DNA from: an uncultured Coprococcus sp.
Lineage (GTDB): Bacteria > Bacillota > Clostridia > Lachnospirales > Lachnospiraceae
Assembly (NCBI GenBank): GCA_900557435.1
Contig: USSH01000180.1
Span: 1-5,473 of the forward strand
DNA length: 5,473 bases
Reading direction: 5' to 3'
Shown piece after piece: positions 1 through 4,906 of the stretch; positions within the stretch are counted from its first letter, which is position 1; each line of letters opens with the position of its first letter. A program made the translations under genes and the position numbers. The notes beneath the pieces are model-generated. The model searched no databases and was not told where the DNA came from. It saw nothing but the letters and a program-made list of their open reading frames with translations.

Positions 1-11
1 ATAATTTTTTG

Positions 12-82
12 CCCTTGTATTTGCCCTTATCAGAGTTCATAGACACTGATGGGACGATATAACACAAGGGAAAAAATAAGGG
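12..82. repeat. Symmetric four-copy CCCTT repeat with central inverted repeat
   Basis: CCCTTGT lies at 12-18 and CCCTTAT at 24-30. Their exact complements ACAAGGG and ATAAGGG lie at 64-70 and 76-82. Both pairs have a 12-bp period, so two directly repeated sites on one strand face two on the other. Between them ATCAG (29-33) pairs with CTGAT (46-50). The two long-range pairings cross, so only one can form at a time in a single strand. Paired direct sites in opposed orientation resemble protein-binding arrays such as recombinase arm sites or iterons near the end of a mobile element. No recombinase gene is visible in the window, so that role is a guess. Confidence 0.5.
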
Positions 83-127
83 AAAGCTCACCTGCGACAA
101 ATCCAGTGTTTTCAAGGGTTTGCGGAG

Positions 128-160
128 AATTTAATAACAAAATATAACAGTTATTAAATT
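128..160. repeat. Perfect 11-bp inverted repeat, A/T rich
   Basis: AATTTAATAAC (128-138) and GTTATTAAATT (150-160) are exact reverse complements separated by an 11-base A-rich loop. A second short palindrome, TGAAATTTCA, lies close downstream at about 173-182. No T-run follows that would make this a standard terminator. It could be an operator or a cruciform, but nothing in the sequence decides its role. Confidence 0.45.
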
Positions 161-227
161 ACTTGGAATAGATGAAATTTCAATTCTAGTTTGTTGATGC
201 AAAGCAGAGGCGGTAACTATTGATAAG

Positions 228-276
228 TTCCCGCAAACCGATGAGGCACTGGACATGTTTCCACAAACCGATGAGG
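228..276 (+). repeat. Direct repeat, 19-bp unit with 30-bp period
   Basis: TTCCCGCAAACCGATGAGG (228-246) recurs as TTTCCACAAACCGATGAGG (258-276) with 17 of 19 bases identical. The 30-bp period is a multiple of three, so in the remnant frame both units encode FPQTDE. That fits either a coding repeat or a pair of DNA sites. Confidence 0.55.
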
Positions 277-286
277 TAAAAAAGAG

Positions 287-330
287 AGCAGTTCAGACGT
301 CTCAACGCATGTGGAGACGGTCTGTTTGCT
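287..330 (+). terminator. Hairpin overlapping the remnant ORF stop; possible weak terminator
   Basis: CAGACGTCTC (294-303) pairs with GAGACGGTCTG (314-324) with one bulged base, around a 10-base loop. Outside a small internal loop, AGCA (287-290) pairs with TGCT (327-330). Only three T residues directly follow the inner stem, so as an intrinsic terminator it is weak. Its position at the end of the remnant ORF and ahead of the next genes suits a terminator or a leader structure. Confidence 0.3.
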
Positions 331-372
331 AAGCAAGAAACCTTGAGTTTATGCGGTATTTAGGTGGTTCTT

Positions 373-483
373 ATGGATAATGTGTCCGCAAATAGTTGTA
401 CCCATTGTTGTGAAATGAGTTCGAAGTTGGAGAAAGTAGAATTATATGAGAAAAAAAGACGGATTTCCATTTATTATGACTAG
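373..483 (+). CDS. Possible small Cys-containing protein (36 aa)
   Basis: ATG at 373 is preceded by AGGTGG (362-367) at a workable spacing of five bases and opens a 36-codon frame ending at TAG 481-483. The product contains a C-T-H-C-C cluster at residues 9-13, followed by a charged, Lys/Arg-rich tail (LYEKKRR). Its 3' part overlaps the first 38 bases of the membrane-protein gene in another frame, so it could be a leader peptide whose translation feeds into that gene. It matches no family I recognise. A frame of this length can occur by chance; the ribosome site and the Cys cluster are the only positive evidence. Confidence 0.25.
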   Translation: MDNVSANSCTHCCEMSSKLEKVELYEKKRRISIYYD

Positions 484-1363
484 GAAATCATTGGTTGTGT
501 ATATTGTTTTTACAGTTCTTCTGGGACTATTTCTGTTTTTTGTCATAGGAGATATGGCTGGAAAATGTGCGGCATGCATTGTTTGTCCGATGCTCATTGC
601 ATATTTGCTCTATGCGTATTGCAAGGAAAGTAAAGCAGATACGAAAGCTCGTGAGATGAAAGCACAATATATGAATGGCAGCTATTTTGAAAGCCCTGAG
701 TGGCATGAGAAATATGTAGCCTATCTCAATGAGCATCCTTTTGAGAAACCAAAATATCAAAGCATGAAACTGGATTTATTAAAAAGATTTCAAAGACGGG
801 AATATCTTGTCAAAATGATATTGTCATTGTTCCTAATGTTTTGTACCTTGTGTCTTATTCCTTTAGGGCGTTATTATATGGCTATCATAGGATTTTGCCT
901 ATTCGGATTCTTGTTTTGGCTAGAGTTTTCGCTGTATATAGGAATGCCGGTACGGAAGTGGCTGAAGGGCGATATTGATTATGAGGAGCTTGAAGCGTCA
1001 TATTTAAAAAGTCAGATGCTTTTCTATAAAACAAATGCATTAGCATTTGGAACTACACATTTACATGGATTCACAGAGAAAAAAATATATGCAATAGACT
1101 ATCGATTGGTGGAAGGAATATCAAGAAAAATAGTACGTCTTAAGAAGTATGAGGATGGAATTTATAATACTGAGGAGTATCAGCACTTTGCAGTTATTCA
1201 TGTCAGACTGCCCCAAAGCGGAAACATTCACGATGTTGAGATCGAACTAAATGAGTTTCAGGTTCAAATGGCAATCGATAAGTTACCTACCTACATAATT
1301 GGTGAAAAATTGATGGAAAATCTTTCTGTAAATGAGCATAAAGAAAATGAGGCTGTAATATAG
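446..1363 (+). CDS. Four-helix membrane protein with C-terminal soluble domain, unknown function
   Basis: This encodes a 305-residue predicted integral membrane protein that I cannot name. Hydrophobic helices lie at about 15-35 and 39-59, and again at about 121-141 and 144-166. The loop between the pairs (60-120) is charged and contains ESPEWHEKY-like polar sequence. Residues 190-290 are soluble, alternate charged and hydrophobic strands (KKIYAIDY, FAVIHVRLP, DVEIELNEF) and end in an amphipathic helix. That strand-rich plus terminal-helix pattern resembles the bacterial PH-like or YcxB-like domains of small membrane proteins, but the resemblance is by eye only. The start at 446 has GGAG 13 bases upstream, which is long; Met11 (476) is an alternative without a better site. 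It heads a run of four same-strand genes, with a 52-base gap to the next. Confidence 0.75.
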   Translation: MRKKDGFPFIMTRKSLVVYIVFTVLLGLFLFFVIGDMAGKCAACIVCPMLIAYLLYAYCKESKADTKAREMKAQYMNGSYFESPEWHEKYVAYLNEHPFEKPKYQSMKLDLLKRFQRREYLVKMILSLFLMFCTLCLIPLGRYYMAIIGFCLFGFLFWLEFSLYIGMPVRKWLKGDIDYEELEASYLKSQMLFYKTNALAFGTTHLHGFTEKKIYAIDYRLVEGISRKIVRLKKYEDGIYNTEEYQHFAVIHVRLPQSGNIHDVEIELNEFQVQMAIDKLPTYIIGEKLMENLSVNEHKENEAVI

Positions 1364-1415
1364 CCAATGCAGCATCCAGCATTGCCTGAAAAGGATAAAG
1401 AAGATAAGGAGTCCC

Positions 1416-1664
1416 ATGGACAGAAAAACCGAAGCCCTAAACTACCTGAAACAATACTCCAAGATGACAAAATGGATGAATACCTGCAGTTGCTGTGACA
1501 CAATGGGCTATAACCCTGATATGCCAGAAAAGATTACTTCGAGAGATGGCAATGGAGAATATAACACTGTATTTTCAAGAAACATAAAGAATTATTTTTC
1601 TCCACTTAGAGTAAATGACATGGGGATGTGTGACATTTGTCAGAAATATTGGAGAGATAAATAA
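1416..1664 (+). CDS. Small putative zinc-binding protein with two CxxC pairs
   Basis: AAGGAG at 1406-1411 sits four bases before the ATG. The 82-residue product has CSCC (Cys24/Cys27) and CDIC (Cys72/Cys75), separated by 44 residues. Two CxxC knuckles at this spacing are typical of a zinc ribbon or treble-clef fold. Between them a G-Y-x-P-x-M-P segment (31-37) and F-S-P-L (61-64) look like conserved structural turns rather than random sequence. The N-terminus is a short amphipathic helix (EALNYLKQYSKM). It has no signal or membrane segment, so it is probably cytosolic. It lies 52 bases after the membrane-protein gene and 21 bases before the ArsC/Spx-like gene, consistent with one transcript. 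I do not recognise the family; metal binding is inferred from the Cys pattern alone. Confidence 0.65.
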   Translation: MDRKTEALNYLKQYSKMTKWMNTCSCCDTMGYNPDMPEKITSRDGNGEYNTVFSRNIKNYFSPLRVNDMGMCDICQKYWRDK

Positions 1665-1688
1665 GTATTTGGAAAAGGAGGACCGATG

Positions 1689-2039
1689 ATGGAATTTATA
1701 TGTTACCCAAAGTGTTCAACCTGCCAGAAGGCAAAGAAATGGTTGGACGAGAATAAGATTGAATACACGGAGCGCCACATTGTGGATGATAATCCCACAT
1801 ATGAGGAGCTTAAGAAATGGTATGAGAGGAGTGGACTTCCGCTCAATAGATTCTTCAATACGAGTGGCATGCTGTATAAGGAGATGAAACTGAAGGACAA
1901 GCTCCCGGACATGAGCGAGGACGAGCAGTTACAGCTCCTTGCGACAAATGGCATGTTGGTGAAGAGACCGCTTGTCGTTGCTGAAGGTTTCGTGCTGACT
2001 GGATTTAAGGAAAAAGAGTGGATAGAGAAGATTCTGTAA
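1689..2039 (+). CDS. ArsC/Spx-family thioredoxin-fold protein
   Basis: This is a full-length (116-117 residue) member of the arsenate reductase/Spx/MgsR family. Counted from the first ATG (1686), the N-terminus reads FICYPKCSTCQKAKKWL, with the redox pair Cys10/Cys13 in the CxxC used by Spx-type proteins. The family's LVKRP segment, containing the cis-Pro turn, is at 91-95, and the central helical insert (TYEELKKWYERSG) is at 38-50. Two ATGs are adjacent. AAGGAGG (1675-1681) is four bases from the first and seven from the second, so the second (1689) is preferred. Family members either reduce arsenate through a glutaredoxin-like cycle or, as Spx, bind RNA polymerase. With CxxC and no arsenic genes nearby, a YffB/MgsR-like reductase or regulator is more likely, but the sequence does not settle this. 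It sits 13 bases before the EcsC-like gene, so co-expression is likely. Confidence 0.9.
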   Translation: MEFICYPKCSTCQKAKKWLDENKIEYTERHIVDDNPTYEELKKWYERSGLPLNRFFNTSGMLYKEMKLKDKLPDMSEDEQLQLLATNGMLVKRPLVVAEGFVLTGFKEKEWIEKIL

Positions 2040-2052
2040 TAGGTGTAAATAA

Positions 2053-2787
2053 ATGAGTGATAAAGAAAAGACAAAGGAAAAGAAAAACATATCCCAAGAA
2101 GATGTAATGAAGCTATTGGATTCCTGTTATGATAAATGTTTAAACGGAGTACCAAAGGTTAGCCAGAGTGTAGAGGACATGGCAGAAGATTATCTGAAAA
2201 AGTATCAGACAAAAGAAGAAGCATGTAAAGCAATGTTGAAGAATCAGATTGTAAAATGCACGACATCTGGATTTGTAACAGGATTTGGCGGTATCATTAC
2301 TATGCCTGTTACGCTCCCGGCAAATGTAGGAAGTGTAATGTATGTTCAGATGCGTATGATTGCCTGTGTTGCATATATGGCAGGGGATGAGCTAAACAGT
2401 GATCAGACACAGACATTTGTATATGCTTGTCTTGCTGGCGTGGCGGTTAGTGAGTTAATTAAACAGGCTGGTATAAAGGTTGGCGTTAAGCTTGCAAATG
2501 GACTTATAAAGAAGATACCGGGTAAGGTGCTTACAAAAATCAATCAAAAGGTCGGATTCAGATTTGTAACTAAATTTGGAACAAAGGGTATTGTGAATCT
2601 TGGTAAAATGCTTCCAGGTGTTGGTGCAGTAATTGGAGGCGGATTAGATTTGGTTGAGACTAAGGTTATTGCGGACAGGGCATATAAATGGTTCTTTATG
2701 GGAGACTTTAGTGAAGAAAATAAAGAAGCGGATAACATCATAGATATTGAAGATGCAGATTTTGAGGAAATCCAACCAAAAGAGTAG
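2053..2787 (+). CDS. EcsC family protein
   Basis: This 244-residue product has the hallmarks of the EcsC protein family. A charged N-terminal helix (1-20) is followed by a helical region and then the Gly-rich amphipathic core at 70-110 (TTSGFVTGFGG, then MPVTLPANVG and VQMRMIACVAYMAG). A second Gly-rich hydrophobic stretch, LPGVGAVIGGGLDLV, is followed by an acidic tail (DIEDADFEE). EcsC was named from the third gene of the Bacillus ecs ABC-transporter locus and its biochemical role is not established. No transporter genes are present here, so this is a stand-alone copy. AGGTG (2041-2045) lies seven bases before the ATG, and the gene begins 13 bases after the ArsC/Spx-like stop. The family call is strong; function and location (likely membrane-associated through the Gly-rich segments) are inferred. 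Confidence 0.9.
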   Translation: MSDKEKTKEKKNISQEDVMKLLDSCYDKCLNGVPKVSQSVEDMAEDYLKKYQTKEEACKAMLKNQIVKCTTSGFVTGFGGIITMPVTLPANVGSVMYVQMRMIACVAYMAGDELNSDQTQTFVYACLAGVAVSELIKQAGIKVGVKLANGLIKKIPGKVLTKINQKVGFRFVTKFGTKGIVNLGKMLPGVGAVIGGGLDLVETKVIADRAYKWFFMGDFSEENKEADNIIDIEDADFEEIQPKE

Positions 2788-2828
2788 TTGACACCATATA
2801 CGACACCACATGCGACACCACATATAAT
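2788..2828 (+). promoter_or_regulatory. Promoter-like elements separated by a 12-bp tandem repeat
   Basis: A consensus -35 hexamer TTGACA (2788-2793) abuts the upstream stop codon, and a consensus -10 TATAAT lies at 2823-2828. The gap is 29 bp, which is 17 plus one 12-bp repeat unit. At the ideal 17-bp distance the second repeat supplies ACGACA (2800-2805), a 4/6 match. Transcription would start near 2835, at the AGGAG serving the HicA remnant, leaving a very short leader. Both hexamers are seen directly; promoter activity is inferred. Confidence 0.45.
2790..2825 (+). repeat. Three tandem 12-bp units (GACACC...)
   Basis: The units are GACACCATATAC (2790-2801), GACACCACATGC (2802-2813) and GACACCACATAT (2814-2825). 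All begin GACACC, and units two and three differ only in the last two bases. They lie between the EcsC-like stop codon and the HicA remnant, inside the promoter-like array described above. Confidence 0.85.
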
Positions 2829-2848
2829 GTGCATAGGAGATATAACAA

Positions 2849-2968
2849 ATGTCAAAGTGGGATAAACTGATAACACGTATATGCAATTTGTCAAAAGATC
2901 TCCGGTTTGATGAGTTGCGAAAGGTATTGGAAAGCTACGGATGCCAAAGAGAAAATCGAAGAAGTTAA
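2849..2968 (+). pseudogene. hicA: Truncated HicA-type toxin remnant
   Basis: ATG at 2849 follows AGGAG (2835-2839) at nine bases. The first 31 residues (MSKWDKLITRI, then KDLRFDELRKVLESYG) match the conserved N-terminal helix and strand of HicA mRNA interferases of the double-stranded RNA-binding fold. After the SYG that normally leads into the GSSH segment, the frame changes to CQRENRRS and stops at 2966-2968. The catalytic His and the rest of the roughly 80-residue toxin are absent. Another frame from about 2943 continues with AKEKIEEVKSKKK to a stop at 2997-2999. It resembles a charged protein tail and may mark the other side of a deletion. No HicB antitoxin follows. The family call on the N-terminus is fairly sure, and this copy cannot be an active toxin. 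Confidence 0.7.
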
Positions 2969-3102
2969 ATCAAAAAAGAAATCAGATTCTAATGAATAGG
3001 ATGTGCGGGAACGTAAGAGATATTTACCTTGTAGAGAAGATAAATTCAAGTCTGATATGTGAGAGATTATTAATTTTTTAAGATAAAAGATGGGATGTGA
3101 GC
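2969..3102. other. Gene-poor spacer between HicA remnant and PARG gene
   Basis: Apart from the charged tail frame ending at 2999, I see only a short unrecognised frame (2992-3081, 29 residues) and an A/T-rich run around 3066-3088 that could hold a weak promoter for the PARG gene. No hairpin or convincing -35/-10 pair stands out. Confidence 0.4.
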
Positions 3103-3963
3103 ATGCTCCGCATGAATGATAAAAGAACAAAAAAACTAATAGAAATATTTAAAGATACGATGAGGATGTGCGGTAGAGATGATGCCCTCAAAGCGGCGAT
3201 TAGCAATTCGATAAAGGGACAGTTCATTGTGTTGGACGGTCCATTATTATCTGAACCAGATGACGTTGTTCATCGGTACAATAAACCAGCCGAGCTTATT
3301 GTATCTGCCAGAAGATCCTATGAGGCTGCTTCTGAGTATAAGCAATCTGGAAAAAGAGTATGCGTCCTAAATTTTGCGAATGCATTCCGACCTGGAGGAA
3401 GAGTTAAGGAAGGTTGCACAGCACAGGAGGAAGGACTTTGTAGATGTAGTACATTGTATCCGTGTATTTCTGAGAGACATATAAGACAAAATTATCATGA
3501 CAGGCATAAGAGTCTTAGGTTAAAGGGAGCATTTTCAAATATTGCAAATGATGATTGTATATATACACCAGAAATAGTGGTTATAAAAACAGATACCACA
3601 GAACCTGAATTGATGGCTGAGGATAAGTGGTACAAAACTGATGTTATAACGTGTGCTGCGCCTGATTTGAGAGCCCCATACAAAAATCTAATGAATATGA
3701 AACGTACAATGCCAAATGAAAGGGAGTTGCTGGACATTCATGAGAAGCGAGGCCGACGAATTATTGAACTAGCAAAAAGACAAAAAGTTGATGTACTTAT
3801 TTTAGGAGCATTTGGTTGTGGCGCATTTGAAAATTCTCCGGAGATAGTTGCGCGTGCTTATAAGAAAATCGTACAGGACTACATGTTGGATTTTGCTGTA
3901 ATAGAGTTTGCTGTTGCCGGAAAAGGCAGAAATTATGAAGCGTTTAAAATGATATTAGAGTGA
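3103..3963 (+). CDS. TIGR02452 family microbial-type poly(ADP-ribose) glycohydrolase (PARG)
   Basis: This macrodomain-fold family removes ADP-ribose chains from proteins. Residues counted from GTG 3097 show the family signature at 99-112: PGG, Arg102, then V-K-E-G-C-T-A and Gln110-Glu111-Glu112. That is the GGG-X(6-8)-QEE PARG motif with the third Gly replaced by Arg (codon AGA 3400-3402, one base from GGA). Downstream are LCRCSTLYPC (114-123), DDCIYTPEIVV (152-162), DVITCAAPDLR (182-192) and the phosphate-loop-like GAFGCGAFENSPEIVA (237-252). Length (about 285 residues) and the natural end at FKMILE are normal, so the gene looks intact. Starts at GTG 3097, ATG 3103 and ATG 3112 are possible. 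GGGAT at 3092-3096 favours 3103, while homologues as I recall them begin near the 3112 Met. The stop TGA abuts the phosphatase remnant in the same frame. Confidence 0.9.
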   Translation: MLRMNDKRTKKLIEIFKDTMRMCGRDDALKAAISNSIKGQFIVLDGPLLSEPDDVVHRYNKPAELIVSARRSYEAASEYKQSGKRVCVLNFANAFRPGGRVKEGCTAQEEGLCRCSTLYPCISERHIRQNYHDRHKSLRLKGAFSNIANDDCIYTPEIVVIKTDTTEPELMAEDKWYKTDVITCAAPDLRAPYKNLMNMKRTMPNERELLDIHEKRGRRIIELAKRQKVDVLILGAFGCGAFENSPEIVARAYKKIVQDYMLDFAVIEFAVAGKGRNYEAFKMILE

Positions 3964-4308
3964 AAATATTATCCTATAGAGGACATATCAGTCTCTGGGC
4001 AGAAATATCTACTTGTACATGGCGGACTCGGTGACTTTTATCCTGGCAAACCGATTGAGGATTACACCATCGAGGAACTCATATGGGCAAGGGCAGAGTA
4101 TGACATTCAGTATTTTGACGACACGTATGTTGTGACAGGCCATACGCCAACTCAGGGCATACCGGGCAATCCCAGACCAGGCTTCATATTCAGGCAGAAT
4201 AATCATATCGCCATCGACTCCGGTGCGGTGAGAAGAAGTGGGCGGCTGGCAGCGATAAGGCTTGATGACGGAAAAGAGTTTTATACAGGAGACTGTTGTT
4301 TAGGGTAA
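3964..4308 (+). pseudogene. C-terminal half of a PPP-type metallophosphatase (no start)
   Basis: Directly after the PARG stop, the same frame stays open for 114 codons to TAA 4306-4308. It encodes YLLVHGGLGDF (His in the fourth metal motif, codon 4018-4020), IWARAEYD, VVTGHTPT (GHTP, 4138-4152) and AIDSGA. These are the last conserved blocks of bacterial serine/threonine-type or ApaH/PrpE-like phosphatases. The N-terminal DxH, GDxxDRG and GNHE blocks are missing and there is no in-frame ATG at the start. It is therefore a fragment, unless read through the PARG TGA. The first five codons (KYYPI) do not look like phosphatase, and homology starts at about EDISVSGQKY. The complementary N-terminal half lies downstream at 4907, after the HAD gene. 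Codon use is not visibly degraded, so separation may be recent. Confidence 0.85.
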
Positions 4309-4361
4309 AATGATTGTAATATGGTAACATAAAGATAAAAAACGAGAAGGAGAAGTGACGT

Positions 4362-4838
4362 ATGGGGTTTGCAGTATTTCTGGATATAGATGGTGTATTA
4401 AACACCAGGACAACAGTGGAGGGCTCGCCAAATGGAAGAGTTGGAGTTGACAATACAAGAATCTTGATATTAAAGAAGGCGATGAAAGGATTTGGAGATG
4501 CGAAGCTTGTTCTGACGTCTGACTGGAAAATAATTCCGGAAAACAATGACGATTACAAGTATCTTATGTCTAAATTTGAGAAATACGGATTAAGCATTGC
4601 TGATAAGACAATAGACAACTGGGGGAACAGGGGCGAAGGAATTCAGAATTATCTGATTGCGCATCCTGAGATAGACGAATATGTGATCTTGGATGACAAT
4701 AGATTTGACTTTGCAAATTACCCGAAATTGTGGGAGCGCTTGCTGCTCACAAATGGAATAGAAAAAGCTGAGTATGCTTCAAAGACGCCAGCCATTGAGG
4801 CCATGCTCTTTCTTGAAGCCATACAGAATGAAAACTAA
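4362..4838 (+). CDS. HAD-superfamily phosphatase, Swiss-Army-Knife type (HAD_SAK_2-like)
   Basis: This compact 158-residue HAD phosphatase lacks a large cap. Motif I is FLDIDGVLN with nucleophile Asp8 and acid/base Asp10. Motif II is LVLTSDW (Ser53 or Thr52), NRGEGI (89-94) lies in the motif III region, and the metal-binding motif IV is VILDD (Asp111/Asp112). The layout, with an N-terminal GVLNT followed by a V-x-x-x-N-T-R segment and a short C-terminal LTNGIEKAEY, fits the HAD domain first described in multi-domain RNA-repair 'Swiss Army Knife' proteins, here as a stand-alone protein. Such enzymes are expected to remove phosphates from nucleic acid ends or nucleotides; the substrate is not shown here. 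AAGGAG (4347-4352) is nine bases from the ATG. It lies between the two halves of a metallophosphatase, 53 bases after one and 68 before the other, and appears intact. Confidence 0.85.
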   Translation: MGFAVFLDIDGVLNTRTTVEGSPNGRVGVDNTRILILKKAMKGFGDAKLVLTSDWKIIPENNDDYKYLMSKFEKYGLSIADKTIDNWGNRGEGIQNYLIAHPEIDEYVILDDNRFDFANYPKLWERLLLTNGIEKAEYASKTPAIEAMLFLEAIQNEN

Positions 4839-4906
4839 GTGGTTAAGATGCGTATGTTATGGAGCTTTTTGTTGACTTATTTCCAAATAATAGGAGGGAT
4901 GTTTAA

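Larger units (their letters stand above)
198..332 (+). pseudogene. Start-less ORF remnant with a 10-residue internal repeat
   Basis: After a TGA at 195-197, an open frame runs to TAA at 330-332 and encodes about 44 residues. It contains the repeated unit FPQTDE twice, ten residues apart, followed by a basic C-terminus (VKKRAV, then RMWRR). There is no plausible start codon with a ribosome site at its beginning. The only ATG is at 255-257, inside the repeat, and would give 25 residues. It reads like the C-terminal end of a lost gene, but I do not recognise the family. The length is within what chance allows, so confidence is low. Confidence 0.25.

Noticed and set aside
1..40. Possible minus-strand gene start running off the left edge (ATG complement at 38-40)
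   Set aside because: Only 13 codons are visible, with no good ribosome site, and the bases are better described as the CCCTT repeat array.
1365..1384. CAATGC/GCATTG hairpin between the first two genes of the run
   Set aside because: The stem is only 6 bp with an 8-base loop and no T-run, too weak to call a terminator.
1367..1498. 43-codon open frame in phase with, and just after, the membrane-protein stop
   Set aside because: It lacks a ribosome site at its ATG, is low-complexity and charged, and overlaps the better supported CxxC gene. An open run of this length is not unusual by chance.
1703..2155. 150-codon minus-strand frame opposite the ArsC/Spx-like gene
   Set aside because: Its product is Ser/Leu/Phe-rich without motifs and it is antisense to a clear family member, so it is a shadow frame.
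2790..2825. Tandem units as a CRISPR array
   Set aside because: Units are 12 bp with no spacers, so they are a simple tandem repeat.
2544..2894. Minus-strand frames opposite the EcsC-like gene and the tandem repeat
   Set aside because: No ribosome site or recognisable domain, and fully explained as antisense of the EcsC-like coding sequence.
4190..4546. 118-codon minus-strand frame across the phosphatase fragment and HAD start
   Set aside because: It overlaps two strong plus-strand families and encodes a low-information, Phe/Ser-rich product.
4872..4892. TTGACT and AATAAT as a promoter for the truncated phosphatase
   Set aside because: The hexamers are only about 9 bp apart, and nothing resembling a -10 is found 17 bp downstream.
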